Origin: Bradyrhizobium sp. OK095
Lineage (GTDB): Bacteria > Pseudomonadota > Alphaproteobacteria > Rhizobiales > Xanthobacteraceae
Assembly: GCF_900109945.1 (NCBI RefSeq)
Contig: NZ_FOBX01000018.1
Coordinates: forward strand, 93,652 to 157,651
Direction: 5' to 3'
DNA length: 64,000 nucleotides
Positions 28,798 to 38,076 of this stretch are shown here, piece after piece. The notes beneath the pieces are model-generated. The model had not been told where the DNA came from. It saw only the letters and a list, made by a program, of their open reading frames with translations, and made no database searches. Positions within the stretch are counted from its first letter, which is position 1; every line of letters begins with the position of its first letter. Both the position numbers and the translations under genes were made by a program.

Positions 28798-30258
28798 ATG
28801 GCGGATTACGACCTTGCGATCATCGGCGGCGGCCTGAACGGTGTCAGCCTCGCCCGCGATGCGGCGGGCCGGGGCTTAAGGGTCATCCTGTTGGAGCAGG
28901 GCGATCTCGGTGGCGCGGCCTCGTCGGCGACGCCGCGTCTGATCCATGGCGATCTGTCGGTGCTGGAGCGCCGCGGTTTTTGGCGGGTGCGACGGGCGCT
29001 GGCCGAGCGGCGGACCTGGCTTGCCATCGCGCCGCATCTGGTGCGGCCGATGCGTTTCGTGATCCCGGCCCATTCCGAGGAGCGCCCGCCATGGCTGCTG
29101 CGCGCCGGCCTTTATGTCTATGACAGCCTGACGAACCGGAGCGGACTGCCTGCCGCGGCCACGCTCGACATCACACACCATCCCGTTGGCAACGCGCTGA
29201 AGCGTCCGTTTGGTACCGCGTTCGAATATTCGGACTGCGTGGTCGATGATTCCCGCCTGGTCGTGCTCACGGCGCTGGATGCCGCCGAACGCGGCGCTGC
29301 GATCAAGACTGGGGCGCGCTGCGTCCGGGCCGATCGGACCGACACCTGGCGGCTCGCGGTGGTCGATCGTGGCCTTCGCCGCACGATCACGGCGAGGGCG
29401 CTGGCCAACGCCTCAGGCGGCTGGACGTCGATGGTCGCCGACACCGTGCTGCGGCAGCCGCAGCCCGCCATGGTGGCGATGCAGATGAGCCAGATCATCG
29501 TTCCCAGGCTGTTCGAATCCGAGAATGTCTACGTCTTCCAGAACAATGACGGACGGCTGATCTTCGCCCGGCCCTTCGAGCGTGACTTCACGCTGATCGG
29601 TACGGTCACGCATGCCTTCACCGGCGATCCCGCGATCGTGGCGATGCCGGGTGCCGATGTCAGCTATCTCTGCGAAGCCGCCAGCCGCTATTTTCGCGAG
29701 CGCGTTGCGCCGACCGACGTGGTGCGCACGGTCTCTGGCGTCAACCTGACGCCGGCGTCCGCCCGAGGGCGCGACGGCACGACTCTGTTTCATGCACGCC
29801 GGCGCAAGGCGCCGCTGATCACGATGTTCGGCGGCGACGTCACCACCTCGCGCCTGCGCGCGGAGCGGGCCGTGACGCGGTTGACGCCGTTCTATCCGAT
29901 GTCGCCGTCCTGGACCGCCGGCGCCACGCTGCCCGGCGGAGACTTTGCTTGGGACCGCTTCGACACCGAAATCGACCTCGCGCGCGACCGCTGGCGGTTT
30001 CTGTCGGAGCCAGAGGCCCAGCGTCTGGTTGCGGCCTACGGCTCCCGGTTGCCGGCGGTGCTCGGCGAGTCCAAGACCCGCGAAGAGCTAGGCCCTGCCT
30101 TCGGCCCCGAGCTGACCGGCGCCGAGGTGCGCTACCTCATGGCCCACGAGTGGGCACGCTTCCCGGAGGATGTCCTGTGGCGACGTTCCAAGCTGGGTCT
30201 GACGATGCTAGCGGCTGACCGTGACGCGCTGGCCGCGTTCATGGCGGGTGTGAGCTAG
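28798..30258 (+). CDS. glpD: GlpD-like FAD-dependent glycerol-3-phosphate dehydrogenase
   Basis: 486 residues. GlpD oxidises glycerol-3-phosphate to dihydroxyacetone phosphate at the membrane and passes electrons to quinone. The dinucleotide loop IIGGGLNGVSLARDAAGRG and the C-terminal helical domain (YLMAHEWARFPEDVLWRRSKLGL) are clear. The usual SSxSTKLIHGGLRYLE segment reads SSATPRLIHGDLSVLE, a notable divergence near the active site, so this may be a paralogue with a different substrate preference. No glycerol transporter or kinase is near. Its stop overlaps that of the convergent small gene. Confidence 0.82.
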   Translation: MADYDLAIIGGGLNGVSLARDAAGRGLRVILLEQGDLGGAASSATPRLIHGDLSVLERRGFWRVRRALAERRTWLAIAPHLVRPMRFVIPAHSEERPPWLLRAGLYVYDSLTNRSGLPAAATLDITHHPVGNALKRPFGTAFEYSDCVVDDSRLVVLTALDAAERGAAIKTGARCVRADRTDTWRLAVVDRGLRRTITARALANASGGWTSMVADTVLRQPQPAMVAMQMSQIIVPRLFESENVYVFQNNDGRLIFARPFERDFTLIGTVTHAFTGDPAIVAMPGADVSYLCEAASRYFRERVAPTDVVRTVSGVNLTPASARGRDGTTLFHARRRKAPLITMFGGDVTTSRLRAERAVTRLTPFYPMSPSWTAGATLPGGDFAWDRFDTEIDLARDRWRFLSEPEAQRLVAAYGSRLPAVLGESKTREELGPAFGPELTGAEVRYLMAHEWARFPEDVLWRRSKLGLTMLAADRDALAAFMAGVS

Positions 30259-30494
30259 AGATATCTGCGCCAAGTAGCCTGGACTTGAGCTTCAGTCGCG
30301 AATTCGCCTCGTGCAGCCGCTTCCTTGGATGCGGCAATTGCCGTTCTCTCATCATCCGAGAGGATGATGAGAGCGGCCGCTTTGACGCCGGCAAGCTGCA
30401 GCACGATCCGGGCAATATCGTCCTGCGTCTCCGTAGATAGACCGCGTGCGATCTCGAAGGCCTCGTCCAGCAACTTGGTCATGTCTGTGATCAT
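30255..30494 (-). CDS. Antitoxin-like small protein without a partner toxin
   Basis: 79 residues. An N-terminal helix with LSTETQDDIARIVLQLAG and a C-terminal LSDDERTAIAASKEAAARGEFATEAQVQATWRRY match small antitoxins of ParE/RelE-type addiction modules, in which the second part wraps the toxin. No toxin gene is seen upstream, and downstream the gene runs directly into glpD. It therefore looks like an orphan or relic. No good ribosome site is seen; an internal ATG at 30482 is possible. Confidence 0.6.
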   Translation of the reverse strand: MITDMTKLLDEAFEIARGLSTETQDDIARIVLQLAGVKAAALIILSDDERTAIAASKEAAARGEFATEAQVQATWRRYL

Positions 30495-30606
30495 ACGTCT
30501 TTCGGAGGTCCGGCATGAAGGCCAATTTGGGACGATCCGCCGCGAAGCGGTTGAGCAAAGGCCCTCCGGCCGCTAGCGTGCGGCGGAATCGGGGTTGGCA
30601 GGGACC

Positions 30607-31779
30607 ATGACGGACGAGTTGCCCAGGACAGACGCCGCGGCCAATGCGGTCGGCGCGGATGCGTATCCCGCAGCGGGCCAGCCCCTGCTGCGCATCGAGG
30701 GCGTCGCCAAGACCTTCGGGACGTTCCGCGCCGTGGACGGTGTCTCGCTCGACATCAAGGCCGGCGAGTTCTTTGCGCTACTCGGGCCCAGCGGCTGTGG
30801 CAAGACCACGCTGCTGCGCATGCTCGCCGGCTTCGAGGCGCCCGACGAGGGACGCATTTTGCTTGGCGGCAAGGACATCGCGCAGGCGCTGCCGCATGAG
30901 CGCCCGATCAACATGATGTTCCAGAACTATGCGCTGTTTCCGCATCTCTCCGTGCGCGACAACATCGCCTTCGGCCTGAAGCGCGCGCGTCTGGCGCGCG
31001 CCGAGATCGCGACGCGCGTTGCGGAGATGGTCGCGCTGGTGAAGCTCGAAGGGCTCGAGAAACGCAAGCCGGATCAGCTCTCCGGCGGCCAGCGCCAGCG
31101 TGTCGCACTGGCGCGCGCGCTGGCGCGTCGGCCGCAATTGCTGCTGCTCGATGAGCCGCTCGCGGCGCTCGACAAGAAGTTGCGCGAAAACACGCAAGGT
31201 GAGCTGATGGAGCTGCAACGCCGGCTCGGCATGACCTTCATCATCGTCACCCACGATCAGGAGGAAGCCATGACGATGGCGAGCCGGATCGGCGTGATGA
31301 AGGCCGGCAAGCTCGCTCAGGTCGCAAGCCCCCGCGAACTCTATGAGGCGCCACGCTCGCGCTGGATCGCGGAGTTCGTCGGCGACATCAATCTGTTCGA
31401 GGCCGAATCCAAATTGCGCGATGGTCATCGTCTGATCATCGGCACAAGTGGTGCCGGGGCCTTGGTGGTGGCCGAGCCGCGCGAGCCGGTGGGTGCGGGA
31501 AAATTATCGGTCGCGATCCGCCCCGAGAAGGTCAAGCTGTCGCGCCGCGGTCCCGTGAGCGAGGCCGGTCATGAAACGGCGCTCAACCGGCTCGACGGCG
31601 TCATCGCCGACATCTGCTATCTCGGCGGTACCACCACCTACAAGGTGAAGCTCGATACCGGCGGGATGGTGCAGGCCTCCGTCGCCAACAGCGCGCGCCT
31701 CGATGTCGACGCCTACAGTCTGAACCAGCATGTCGTCGCCTGGTTCACGCCCGACGATTGCGTGGTGCTGACGTCATGA
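30607..31779 (+). CDS. potA: Spermidine/putrescine-type ABC transporter ATPase
   Basis: 390 residues. Walker A GPSGCGKT (60-67), signature LSGGQRQR (from 158), Walker B LLLLDEPLAALD and a C-terminal TOBE region (about 285-385) mark a polyamine/iron-type importer ATPase. ATG at 30607 follows CAGGG; an upstream TTG is rejected. The next gene overlaps by ATGA. Substrate class inferred from permease similarity. Confidence 0.9.
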   Translation: MTDELPRTDAAANAVGADAYPAAGQPLLRIEGVAKTFGTFRAVDGVSLDIKAGEFFALLGPSGCGKTTLLRMLAGFEAPDEGRILLGGKDIAQALPHERPINMMFQNYALFPHLSVRDNIAFGLKRARLARAEIATRVAEMVALVKLEGLEKRKPDQLSGGQRQRVALARALARRPQLLLLDEPLAALDKKLRENTQGELMELQRRLGMTFIIVTHDQEEAMTMASRIGVMKAGKLAQVASPRELYEAPRSRWIAEFVGDINLFEAESKLRDGHRLIIGTSGAGALVVAEPREPVGAGKLSVAIRPEKVKLSRRGPVSEAGHETALNRLDGVIADICYLGGTTTYKVKLDTGGMVQASVANSARLDVDAYSLNQHVVAWFTPDDCVVLTS

Positions 31780-32690
31780 GCGGGCGCCGCATCTTCGCGC
31801 GGCCGGCGCGCTTTGCCGCCATGGCGCCTTATGTCTGGATGGTGCTGTTCTTCCTGGTGCCGTTCGGCTTCGTGCTCAAGATCAGCCTGTCGCAGACGGC
31901 GATCGCGCAGCCGCCTTACGAGCCGGTGTTCGATCTGACGGCGGGATGGGAAGCGCTGAAGGCGGCGTTCGCCGCGCTGTCGATTGACAATTTCAGGCTG
32001 CTCGTCTCCGACGACCTCTATGTGTTCGCCTATGTACGCAGCCTCACCGTCGCATTCGCCGCGACCGCGCTGCTGCTCCTGATCGGCTATCCCATTGCTT
32101 ACGGTATGGCGCGATTGCCAAAACGCTGGCAGGCGGTGGCGATGGTGCTGGTGATCGTGCCGTTCTGGACCTCGTTCCTGATCCGCATCTATGCCTGGAT
32201 CAACATCCTCCAGCACGACGGCCTGCTGAACCAGATCCTGCTGGCGCTGCATCTCGTCAGCCAGCCGGTGGTATGGCTCTCCACCGACACCGCGATGTAT
32301 ATCGGCATCGTCTATTCCTATCTGCCCTTCATGATCCTGCCGCTCTATGCCACGCTCGCCAAGATGGAGCCGGTGCTGGAGGAAGCAGCTTCTGATCTCG
32401 GCGCGCCGCCCTGGCAGGTGTTCTGGCTCATCACCTTTCCGCTGTCGCTGCCCGGCGTCGGCGCAGGCGTGCTCCTGTGCTTCATCCCCATCGTCGGCGA
32501 GTTCGTGATCCCGGATCTTCTGGCCGGCTCCAATTCGCTGATGATCGGCCAGACCCTGTGGCTCGAATTCTTCACCAACAAGGATTGGCCGGTCGCTTCT
32601 GCCGCAGCCATCGTTCTGCTGGTGGTGCTGCTGGTGCCGCTGCTGCTCTACGAACGGCTCCAGAAGCGCCAGTTGGAACAGGGACGCTGA
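31776..32690 (+). CDS. potB: Polyamine-type ABC transporter permease
   Basis: 304 residues with about six membrane helices and the EAA loop EEAASDLGAPPWQVFWLITFPLSLPGV that contacts the ATPase. The ATG overlaps the potA stop (ATGA). It forms the channel with the next permease. Confidence 0.88.
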   Translation: MSGRRIFARPARFAAMAPYVWMVLFFLVPFGFVLKISLSQTAIAQPPYEPVFDLTAGWEALKAAFAALSIDNFRLLVSDDLYVFAYVRSLTVAFAATALLLLIGYPIAYGMARLPKRWQAVAMVLVIVPFWTSFLIRIYAWINILQHDGLLNQILLALHLVSQPVVWLSTDTAMYIGIVYSYLPFMILPLYATLAKMEPVLEEAASDLGAPPWQVFWLITFPLSLPGVGAGVLLCFIPIVGEFVIPDLLAGSNSLMIGQTLWLEFFTNKDWPVASAAAIVLLVVLLVPLLLYERLQKRQLEQGR

Positions 32691-32694
32691 GGCG

Positions 32695-33507
32695 ATGCAC
32701 AACATCTCCCGCCTGTCCCGCTTCAACATCGCCTCGCTCGCGCTGGGGCTGGCGTTCCTTTATTTGCCGATCATCATTCTCGTCATCTATTCCTTCAACG
32801 CCTCGCGGCTGGTGACAGTGTGGGGCGGCTGGTCGCTGCGCTGGTATCACGAGTTCTTCAATGACCGCGCCATGATCGAGGCGGCCTGGATGAGCGTAAA
32901 GGTGGCGGTCTCCTCCGCGACCATTGCCACGCTGCTCGGCACGCTTACCGCGGTGGCGCTGTCGCGCGGCGAGCGATTCCGTGGCCGCACATTGTTCTCC
33001 GGCATGCTCTATGCGCCGCTCGTCATGCCGGAGGTGATCACGGGACTGTCGCTGCTGCTGCTGTTCGTGGCGCTGAACGCCGAGCGCGGTTTCTGGACGG
33101 TGACGATCGCGCACACCACGCTGACGATGTGCTTCGTCGCTGTCGTCGTGCAGTCCCGCCTCGGCTCGCTCGACCGCTCGCTGGAGGAGGCGGCGATGGA
33201 CCTCGGCTGCAACCCGGTGCGCGCGTTCGTCGCTGTCACGCTGCCGCTGATCGCGCCCGCGATCGTCGCCGGCTGGATGCTGGCGTTTACGCTGTCGCTC
33301 GACGACCTCGTGATCGCGAGCTTCACCACAGGTCCAGGTTCGGCGACGTTGCCGATCCGGATCTATTCGGAGGTGCGACTCGGCGTGAAGCCGGAGATCA
33401 ACGCGATCTGCACGTTGGTGATCGGCTTGATCGCTGTCGTCATCGTGATTGCTTCGCTTGCTTCGAAATTGTCGAGCTCGCAAGGCGAGAGCGCCGCGCC
33501 GCTGTGA
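32695..33507 (+). CDS. potC: Polyamine-type ABC transporter permease
   Basis: 270 residues, about six membrane helices, EAA loop EEAAMDLGCNPVRAFVAVTLPLIAPAI. The N-terminal YLPIIILVIYSFNASR is characteristic of PotC/PotI. Four base pairs after potB. No periplasmic binding protein follows, which is unusual for this operon type. Confidence 0.88.
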   Translation: MHNISRLSRFNIASLALGLAFLYLPIIILVIYSFNASRLVTVWGGWSLRWYHEFFNDRAMIEAAWMSVKVAVSSATIATLLGTLTAVALSRGERFRGRTLFSGMLYAPLVMPEVITGLSLLLLFVALNAERGFWTVTIAHTTLTMCFVAVVVQSRLGSLDRSLEEAAMDLGCNPVRAFVAVTLPLIAPAIVAGWMLAFTLSLDDLVIASFTTGPGSATLPIRIYSEVRLGVKPEINAICTLVIGLIAVVIVIASLASKLSSSQGESAAPL

Positions 33508-33526
33508 GCTGGGGAGACTGGCTGTG

Positions 33527-34021
33527 ATGTTCGCCTATCAGGTCCTGATCCACACGCCGGTCTGGGTCTGGGCGCTGCTCGCCTATCTGGTATGGCAGGG
33601 TATCAAGGCGATGCAGCCGCGGACGATTCCGATCTGGCGGGCGCTGATCGTGCCGGTCGTGTTCATCGTCTGGGGAATGTCACGGATCGGGTTCGGGCAT
33701 CAAGACAGCGCATGGCCGCTGGTCGCGTGGGCTGCGGCCGCGTTGGTGCTGCTGCCCCTTGGCGTGCTGACGCCGCGCTCTTTCGAGGTAGATCACACGA
33801 CCGGCCAGATCATCCGTCCGGGCAGTCCATTTGGTCTAATCCGCAATCTCATTGTCTTCGCCTCGCAATACGCGGTCGGCGTGATCTCGGCGATCGATGC
33901 CGGTGACCGCGCGCTCGCGATCATCGTCGGACGTGCCATCTCCGGCGCCACCGCCGGCTATTTCATCGGCTCGACCATCGCGCTGCTGGTCGCGTATCGA
34001 CGCAAACGCGCTGAAGGATGA
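33527..34021 (+). CDS. Small four- to five-helix membrane protein of unknown function (DUF6622-like)
   Basis: 164 residues, mostly hydrophobic helices, with TPVWVWALLAYLVWQGIKAMQPRTIP at the start and a basic RRKRAEG tail. It resembles a family of unknown-function membrane proteins that includes CcdC/DUF1453 or DUF6622 types (uncertain). Start is ATG 33527 or the preceding GTG, with GGGGAG upstream. It follows potC by 19 bp and may be cotranscribed. Confidence 0.65.
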   Translation: MFAYQVLIHTPVWVWALLAYLVWQGIKAMQPRTIPIWRALIVPVVFIVWGMSRIGFGHQDSAWPLVAWAAAALVLLPLGVLTPRSFEVDHTTGQIIRPGSPFGLIRNLIVFASQYAVGVISAIDAGDRALAIIVGRAISGATAGYFIGSTIALLVAYRRKRAEG

Positions 34022-34030
34022 TCCGTGTGC

Positions 34031-34048
34031 GCGGTGCTCAGGCACCGC
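34031..34048 (+). terminator. Short hairpin after the pot-like operon
   Basis: GCGGTGC-TCAG-GCACCGC, 7-bp perfect stem 10 nt beyond the stop of the small membrane protein. Without a U-run it is only a candidate. Confidence 0.35.
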
Positions 34049-34112
34049 CCAACATAGTTAATAATTCATATAGCTTATCTCGTTATCGTCGCTTCGCTTG
34101 GGGAAGAGGGCG

Positions 34113-35096
34113 ATGAAGCGGCTTTATATTGGTGTGGCCAGCACGGTACTGGCTTTATTCTGTTTCGCTGTGCGGCCGTCGGCTGCTGCGACGCAGATGG
34201 TGTCGCTGCTGTACAATGGTTCGCCGCAGTCGCCGCAGCAGATCGGCTCCGACGAATTTCGCCGCAAGCTCGGCGAGCTCGCACAGGGCCGCATCATCCT
34301 CGATGCACGTGCCGGCAACGCGCTAGGCAGCGAGACGGCGATCCTTGCCGCCATGCGCAGTGGTGTGGTCGACATGGCGACGCTGTCCGGTTCGGTCGTC
34401 AGCTCCGCCGTGCCGGAGTTCGGCGTATTCGACGTGCCGTTCCTGTTTCGCGATGCGGCGCAAGCCAAGGCAGTCGCAGAGGGGCCGGTCGGCGCGCTGT
34501 TTGCCAAGCATTTCGCCGACAAGGGTCTGGTGCTGCTCGCGATCGGCAAGCAAGGCTTTCGCAACGTCACCAACTCGAAGCGGCCGATTCATTCTCCGGC
34601 GGACCTTCGCGGCCTGAAGATCCGCGTGCTGCCGAACGACGTCTATCAGATGACCTTCAAGGCGCTGGGCGCCGAGGTCGTGCCGATGGAGTTCACGCTG
34701 GTGTATTCCGCGCTGAAGGATGGCCGCATCGACGGGCAGGAGAACCCGGTCATGACGATCGCCACCAGCCATCTCGAGGAAGTGCAGAAATATGCCAGCC
34801 TGACCGGGCATTTTTTCGCACCGATCGCCTTCGTCGCCAATCGCGACGTGTTCCAGGCCCTGAAGCCGGCCGACCAGGCCGCCATCATCGCCGCGGCCAA
34901 GGCCGGTGCGGAGGCGACCTGGCAGAGCGGCGTCGCGGAAGAGACAAAAAAGATCGAGGAGCTGCGCAAGGCCGGCATGGAGATCATCGAGAAGGTCGAT
35001 CGCCAACCCTTCATCGATGCCGTGAAGCCCCTGGAGCCTGAATTCGAGAAGCGCTTCGGCAAGGATCTGCTCGCCCGGATCCGGGCTACGCCGTAA
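34113..35096 (+). CDS. TRAP transporter periplasmic binding protein (DctP family)
   Basis: 327 residues with an N-terminal signal peptide (about 1-26, ending AAA). DctP-family landmarks include GNALGSETAILAAMRSGVVDMATLSG, FDVPFLFRD, KQGFRNVTNSKRPI, LRGLKIRVLPNDVYQMTFKALGAEVVPMEFTLVYSALKDGRIDGQENP. The Arg that binds a carboxylate ligand would lie in the KIRVLP segment. Ligands of this family are mostly organic acids. No DctQ or DctM membrane subunit is nearby. ATG at 34113 has GAAGAGGG upstream. The next gene, 14 bp downstream, is a chemoreceptor. Confidence 0.88.
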   Translation: MKRLYIGVASTVLALFCFAVRPSAAATQMVSLLYNGSPQSPQQIGSDEFRRKLGELAQGRIILDARAGNALGSETAILAAMRSGVVDMATLSGSVVSSAVPEFGVFDVPFLFRDAAQAKAVAEGPVGALFAKHFADKGLVLLAIGKQGFRNVTNSKRPIHSPADLRGLKIRVLPNDVYQMTFKALGAEVVPMEFTLVYSALKDGRIDGQENPVMTIATSHLEEVQKYASLTGHFFAPIAFVANRDVFQALKPADQAAIIAAAKAGAEATWQSGVAEETKKIEELRKAGMEIIEKVDRQPFIDAVKPLEPEFEKRFGKDLLARIRATP

Positions 35097-35110
35097 TCGC
35101 GGGAAACATC

Positions 35111-37138
35111 ATGAACCTGTCATTGATCCTGTCGCGCATCGGCATCCGCCCGCGCATCTTCGGCGGCTTCGCGCTGGTCCTGGGTTTTCTCTGCGTGCTG
35201 GCGCTGCTTGCCGTCATGCGGCTGTCCAAGATCGGAGGCACCGTCGGAGAGCTCGTCACCAGCGCCGATGGCGATGCCGGCATGGCGAGGGTGCACGCCG
35301 CGCTGCTCTCGTCGAATGTCACCGTCGAGAAATTCATCCGCACGCGTAATCTCGGCGACCGCGATAGCGCCATGAAGGCGATCGACGGCTTTGGCCAGAC
35401 CTTTGACCAGGTCGATCAGCAATTCGCCCGCCTGCCGGCCATCGCCGCCGGCCGGAGCGCGCTGGTCGATGCGCTTGGGACCTATCGAAAATCCTTCACG
35501 GCGGTCGCCGCCGCAGTCGATCGTTTGCGCAACGCAAGCACCAAAAGCGAGGGACTCGGTGCCTCGGCAGGCCTCGACGTCGGCGCGATCAACGTCGCGC
35601 TTGCGAACCAGCCTGACCGTCTGATCCAGCCGCTGCGTCTGGCCGGCACGGTGGACGCGACGCGCGTCTCGATGCTGCGTTTCACCATCACCCAGGCCCA
35701 GGTCGACGCCGACGATGCAGGGATGACGATCGGCTATGCGCTGGCCGCGGTGGCCGATAGCGAGGCGGAGATCGCCGATGTCGAGGCGCCGCGACTGAAG
35801 AACCTGGTTGCGGCCCTGAAAAAGGTGCTTGCGGATCAATCGGCGACGCTGACGGAGCTGTCTGCGGCGATGGGCGAGCTGCGCAAGGCGCAAGCCGATC
35901 TGGTCAAGTCCAGCAGCGCGATCGACGCCAAGGCGGCCGAGATCAGCCGGGCGCTCGGCGCGACGCGCACCGAGCAGAGCCGGCTGACGGCTGAATCGGT
36001 CGATCAGACCCGCAATCTCGTGTTCACAGTGGCTGCGTTCGCGCTCGTTCTCGGCGCCTTGCTGGCCTGGCTGATCGGACGCAGCGTGTCGCGGCCAATC
36101 GGCCAGATGACCTTGCGCATGCAGAGCCTTGCGGCGGGCGAGCTCGATGAGGCCATCCCGGGCGGCGAGCGCGGCGACGAGATCGGTCACATGGCCGGCG
36201 CGGTCGAAGTGTTCCGCCAGAGCGCGCAGACCGTCCGACGCATGGAGCAGGAGTCTGCCGCGCAGCGTGCCGCAGCCGAGACCGAACGTGCATCGATGAT
36301 GGCTCAGCTCGCCGACCGCTTCGATCGCGGCATGGAGGGCGTCATTGGCGGCGTCTCGAGCCGTGCCGAGGAGATGGGCCAGAGCGCCGGTAGTCTTGCC
36401 CGTGTCGCCGAGCGTGGTCGCTCGCTGGCCGAGCAGGTCGCCGCGACATCGGCCCAGGCGTCCTCGAACGTGCAGACCGTCGCGGCCGCGACGCATCAGC
36501 TCGCCGCCTCGATCAAGGAGATTTCGAGCCAGGTCGCGCGCTCCGTGTCGGTGTCGGATCAGGCCAAGGAAGAGGCCTCGCGTACCGAGACGTTGATGCG
36601 CGCGCTGTCGGATTCGGCGGAGCGGATCGGCACCGTGGTCCAGCTGATCCAGGCGATCGCGAGCCAGACCAACCTCCTGGCGCTCAATGCCACGATCGAA
36701 TCGGCGCGGGCCGGCGATGCCGGCAAGGGCTTTGCCGTGGTCGCCAACGAAGTGAAGAGCCTTGCGACCCAGACCGGGCGCGCCACCGAGGAGATCGCAG
36801 GGCTCGTCGCCGAGATCCAGGGGTCGACCGGACAATCGGTCGCTGCAATCGGCCAGATCGGCAGAACCATCGCCGAGATGACGGAGATCGCGACGACGAT
36901 TGCCTCAGCCGTCGAGGAGCAGGGTGCGGCAACCAGCGAGATCGCGCGCAACGTCGAGCAGGCCGCCAACGGCACAGCGGCCGTGACCGACCAGGTCGGC
37001 GACGTCCGCACGGTGGCCGGCGAGACCGATGCCGGCGCCGAAGCCGCACTCACAGCCGCGTCGGCGTTGCAGGATCAGGCCCGCGCCCTCAAGACAGCTG
37101 TCGCAGAGTTTCTGCAGACTGTGCGCAAGGCGGCCTGA
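35111..37138 (+). CDS. Methyl-accepting chemotaxis protein
   Basis: 675 residues. Membrane helix 1 at about 14-36, a helical periplasmic sensor domain to about 300, helix 2 at about 303-324, HAMP at about 325-380, and a long cytoplasmic coiled coil with the kinase-control tip QTNLLALNATIESARAGDAGKGFAVVANEVK from residue 519. It should signal through CheA/CheW. Its closeness to the TRAP binding protein suggests the two may be coexpressed and work on the same ligand (inference). Confidence 0.92.
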   Translation: MNLSLILSRIGIRPRIFGGFALVLGFLCVLALLAVMRLSKIGGTVGELVTSADGDAGMARVHAALLSSNVTVEKFIRTRNLGDRDSAMKAIDGFGQTFDQVDQQFARLPAIAAGRSALVDALGTYRKSFTAVAAAVDRLRNASTKSEGLGASAGLDVGAINVALANQPDRLIQPLRLAGTVDATRVSMLRFTITQAQVDADDAGMTIGYALAAVADSEAEIADVEAPRLKNLVAALKKVLADQSATLTELSAAMGELRKAQADLVKSSSAIDAKAAEISRALGATRTEQSRLTAESVDQTRNLVFTVAAFALVLGALLAWLIGRSVSRPIGQMTLRMQSLAAGELDEAIPGGERGDEIGHMAGAVEVFRQSAQTVRRMEQESAAQRAAAETERASMMAQLADRFDRGMEGVIGGVSSRAEEMGQSAGSLARVAERGRSLAEQVAATSAQASSNVQTVAAATHQLAASIKEISSQVARSVSVSDQAKEEASRTETLMRALSDSAERIGTVVQLIQAIASQTNLLALNATIESARAGDAGKGFAVVANEVKSLATQTGRATEEIAGLVAEIQGSTGQSVAAIGQIGRTIAEMTEIATTIASAVEEQGAATSEIARNVEQAANGTAAVTDQVGDVRTVAGETDAGAEAALTAASALQDQARALKTAVAEFLQTVRKAA

Positions 37139-37224
37139 GGATCTTTGCGCGCTGCCGCCCTTCGTTGGGCGCATCGTGGCGATCCGGCAGGCCGCGCCGC
37201 TCGGGCGCGACCTGCGGGCCAATT

Positions 37225-38076
37225 TCAGGACTTCACCGCACCCGCCGTGAGCCCGCCCACCATGTAGCGGCGGAAGGCGTAGTAGATCGCGGCCGGCGGC
37301 AGCGCGTAGATGAAGCCGGTCGTCATCAACAGCTCCCAGGGCGAGTCGTCGGCGGCGAGGAAGTTGCCGAGCGCGACGGGAAGCGTGATCTCGCGGTCGT
37401 TCGAGAGCAGCAGGAACGCGTAGAGATATTCGTTCCACGCCAGCAGCACCGCGTAGGTGCCGATCGCGACCAGCGAGGGCATCATCAGCGGCAGATAGAC
37501 CAGGCGGAAGATCTGCAGCGTCGTCGCGCCGTCCATCACGGCTGCTTCATCCAGCTCGACCGGGAGCTTGTCGGAGGCCTGCTTCAGCACCCAGATCGCG
37601 TAGGGGCTGGCGATCGTCACCATGGCCAGGATCAGCGACCAGTGATTGTTGAGCAGGCCGTAATTGCCCATGGTGCGGTACATCGGCACGGCGAGGAACG
37701 CCGCCGGGATGAAATAGGTGAAGAGCGCGAGGTTCATCACGATACGCCCGCCCGGCACCCGCAGCCGCGAAATCGAGAACGCCGCGGCGGTCGCGATGAC
37801 CAGCGTCAAGACGCCGACGGCAGCCGCGATCACCAGCGAATTCCAGAACTGAACGTAGAAGTCGCGCAGGAAATAATGCTGCTGCTTGAACACGATCTCG
37901 AAGTTATGCAACGTCGGATGATCCGGCCACAGCTTGCCCGAGAACGCGTCCTCCTTCGGAGAGATCGCGAACAGGAACATGTGGTAGATCGGAATCATCG
38001 TCCACAGGAAGATGGGAATTCCGATCAGCAAGAGCCGCGCTTCGGTCCCGACTTCGCGCAGGGTGGGGAGCTTCAT
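37225..38076 (-). CDS. Carbohydrate ABC transporter permease, MalG type
   Basis: 283 residues, six membrane helices, EAA loop DEAAVMDGATTLQIFRLVYLPLMMPSL and a C-terminal FRRYMVGGLTAGAVKS typical of sugar permeases. ATG at 38076 overlaps the stop of the upstream permease (ATGA). A longer reading to 38871 runs through that gene and is rejected. No ATPase gene follows. Confidence 0.9.
   Translation of the reverse strand: MKLPTLREVGTEARLLLIGIPIFLWTMIPIYHMFLFAISPKEDAFSGKLWPDHPTLHNFEIVFKQQHYFLRDFYVQFWNSLVIAAAVGVLTLVIATAAAFSISRLRVPGGRIVMNLALFTYFIPAAFLAVPMYRTMGNYGLLNNHWSLILAMVTIASPYAIWVLKQASDKLPVELDEAAVMDGATTLQIFRLVYLPLMMPSLVAIGTYAVLLAWNEYLYAFLLLSNDREITLPVALGNFLAADDSPWELLMTTGFIYALPPAAIYYAFRRYMVGGLTAGAVKS

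Noticed and set aside
30352..30558. Possible toxin gene overlapping the orphan antitoxin
   Set aside because: A 68-codon shifted frame with no toxin motif; it overlaps the antitoxin almost entirely.
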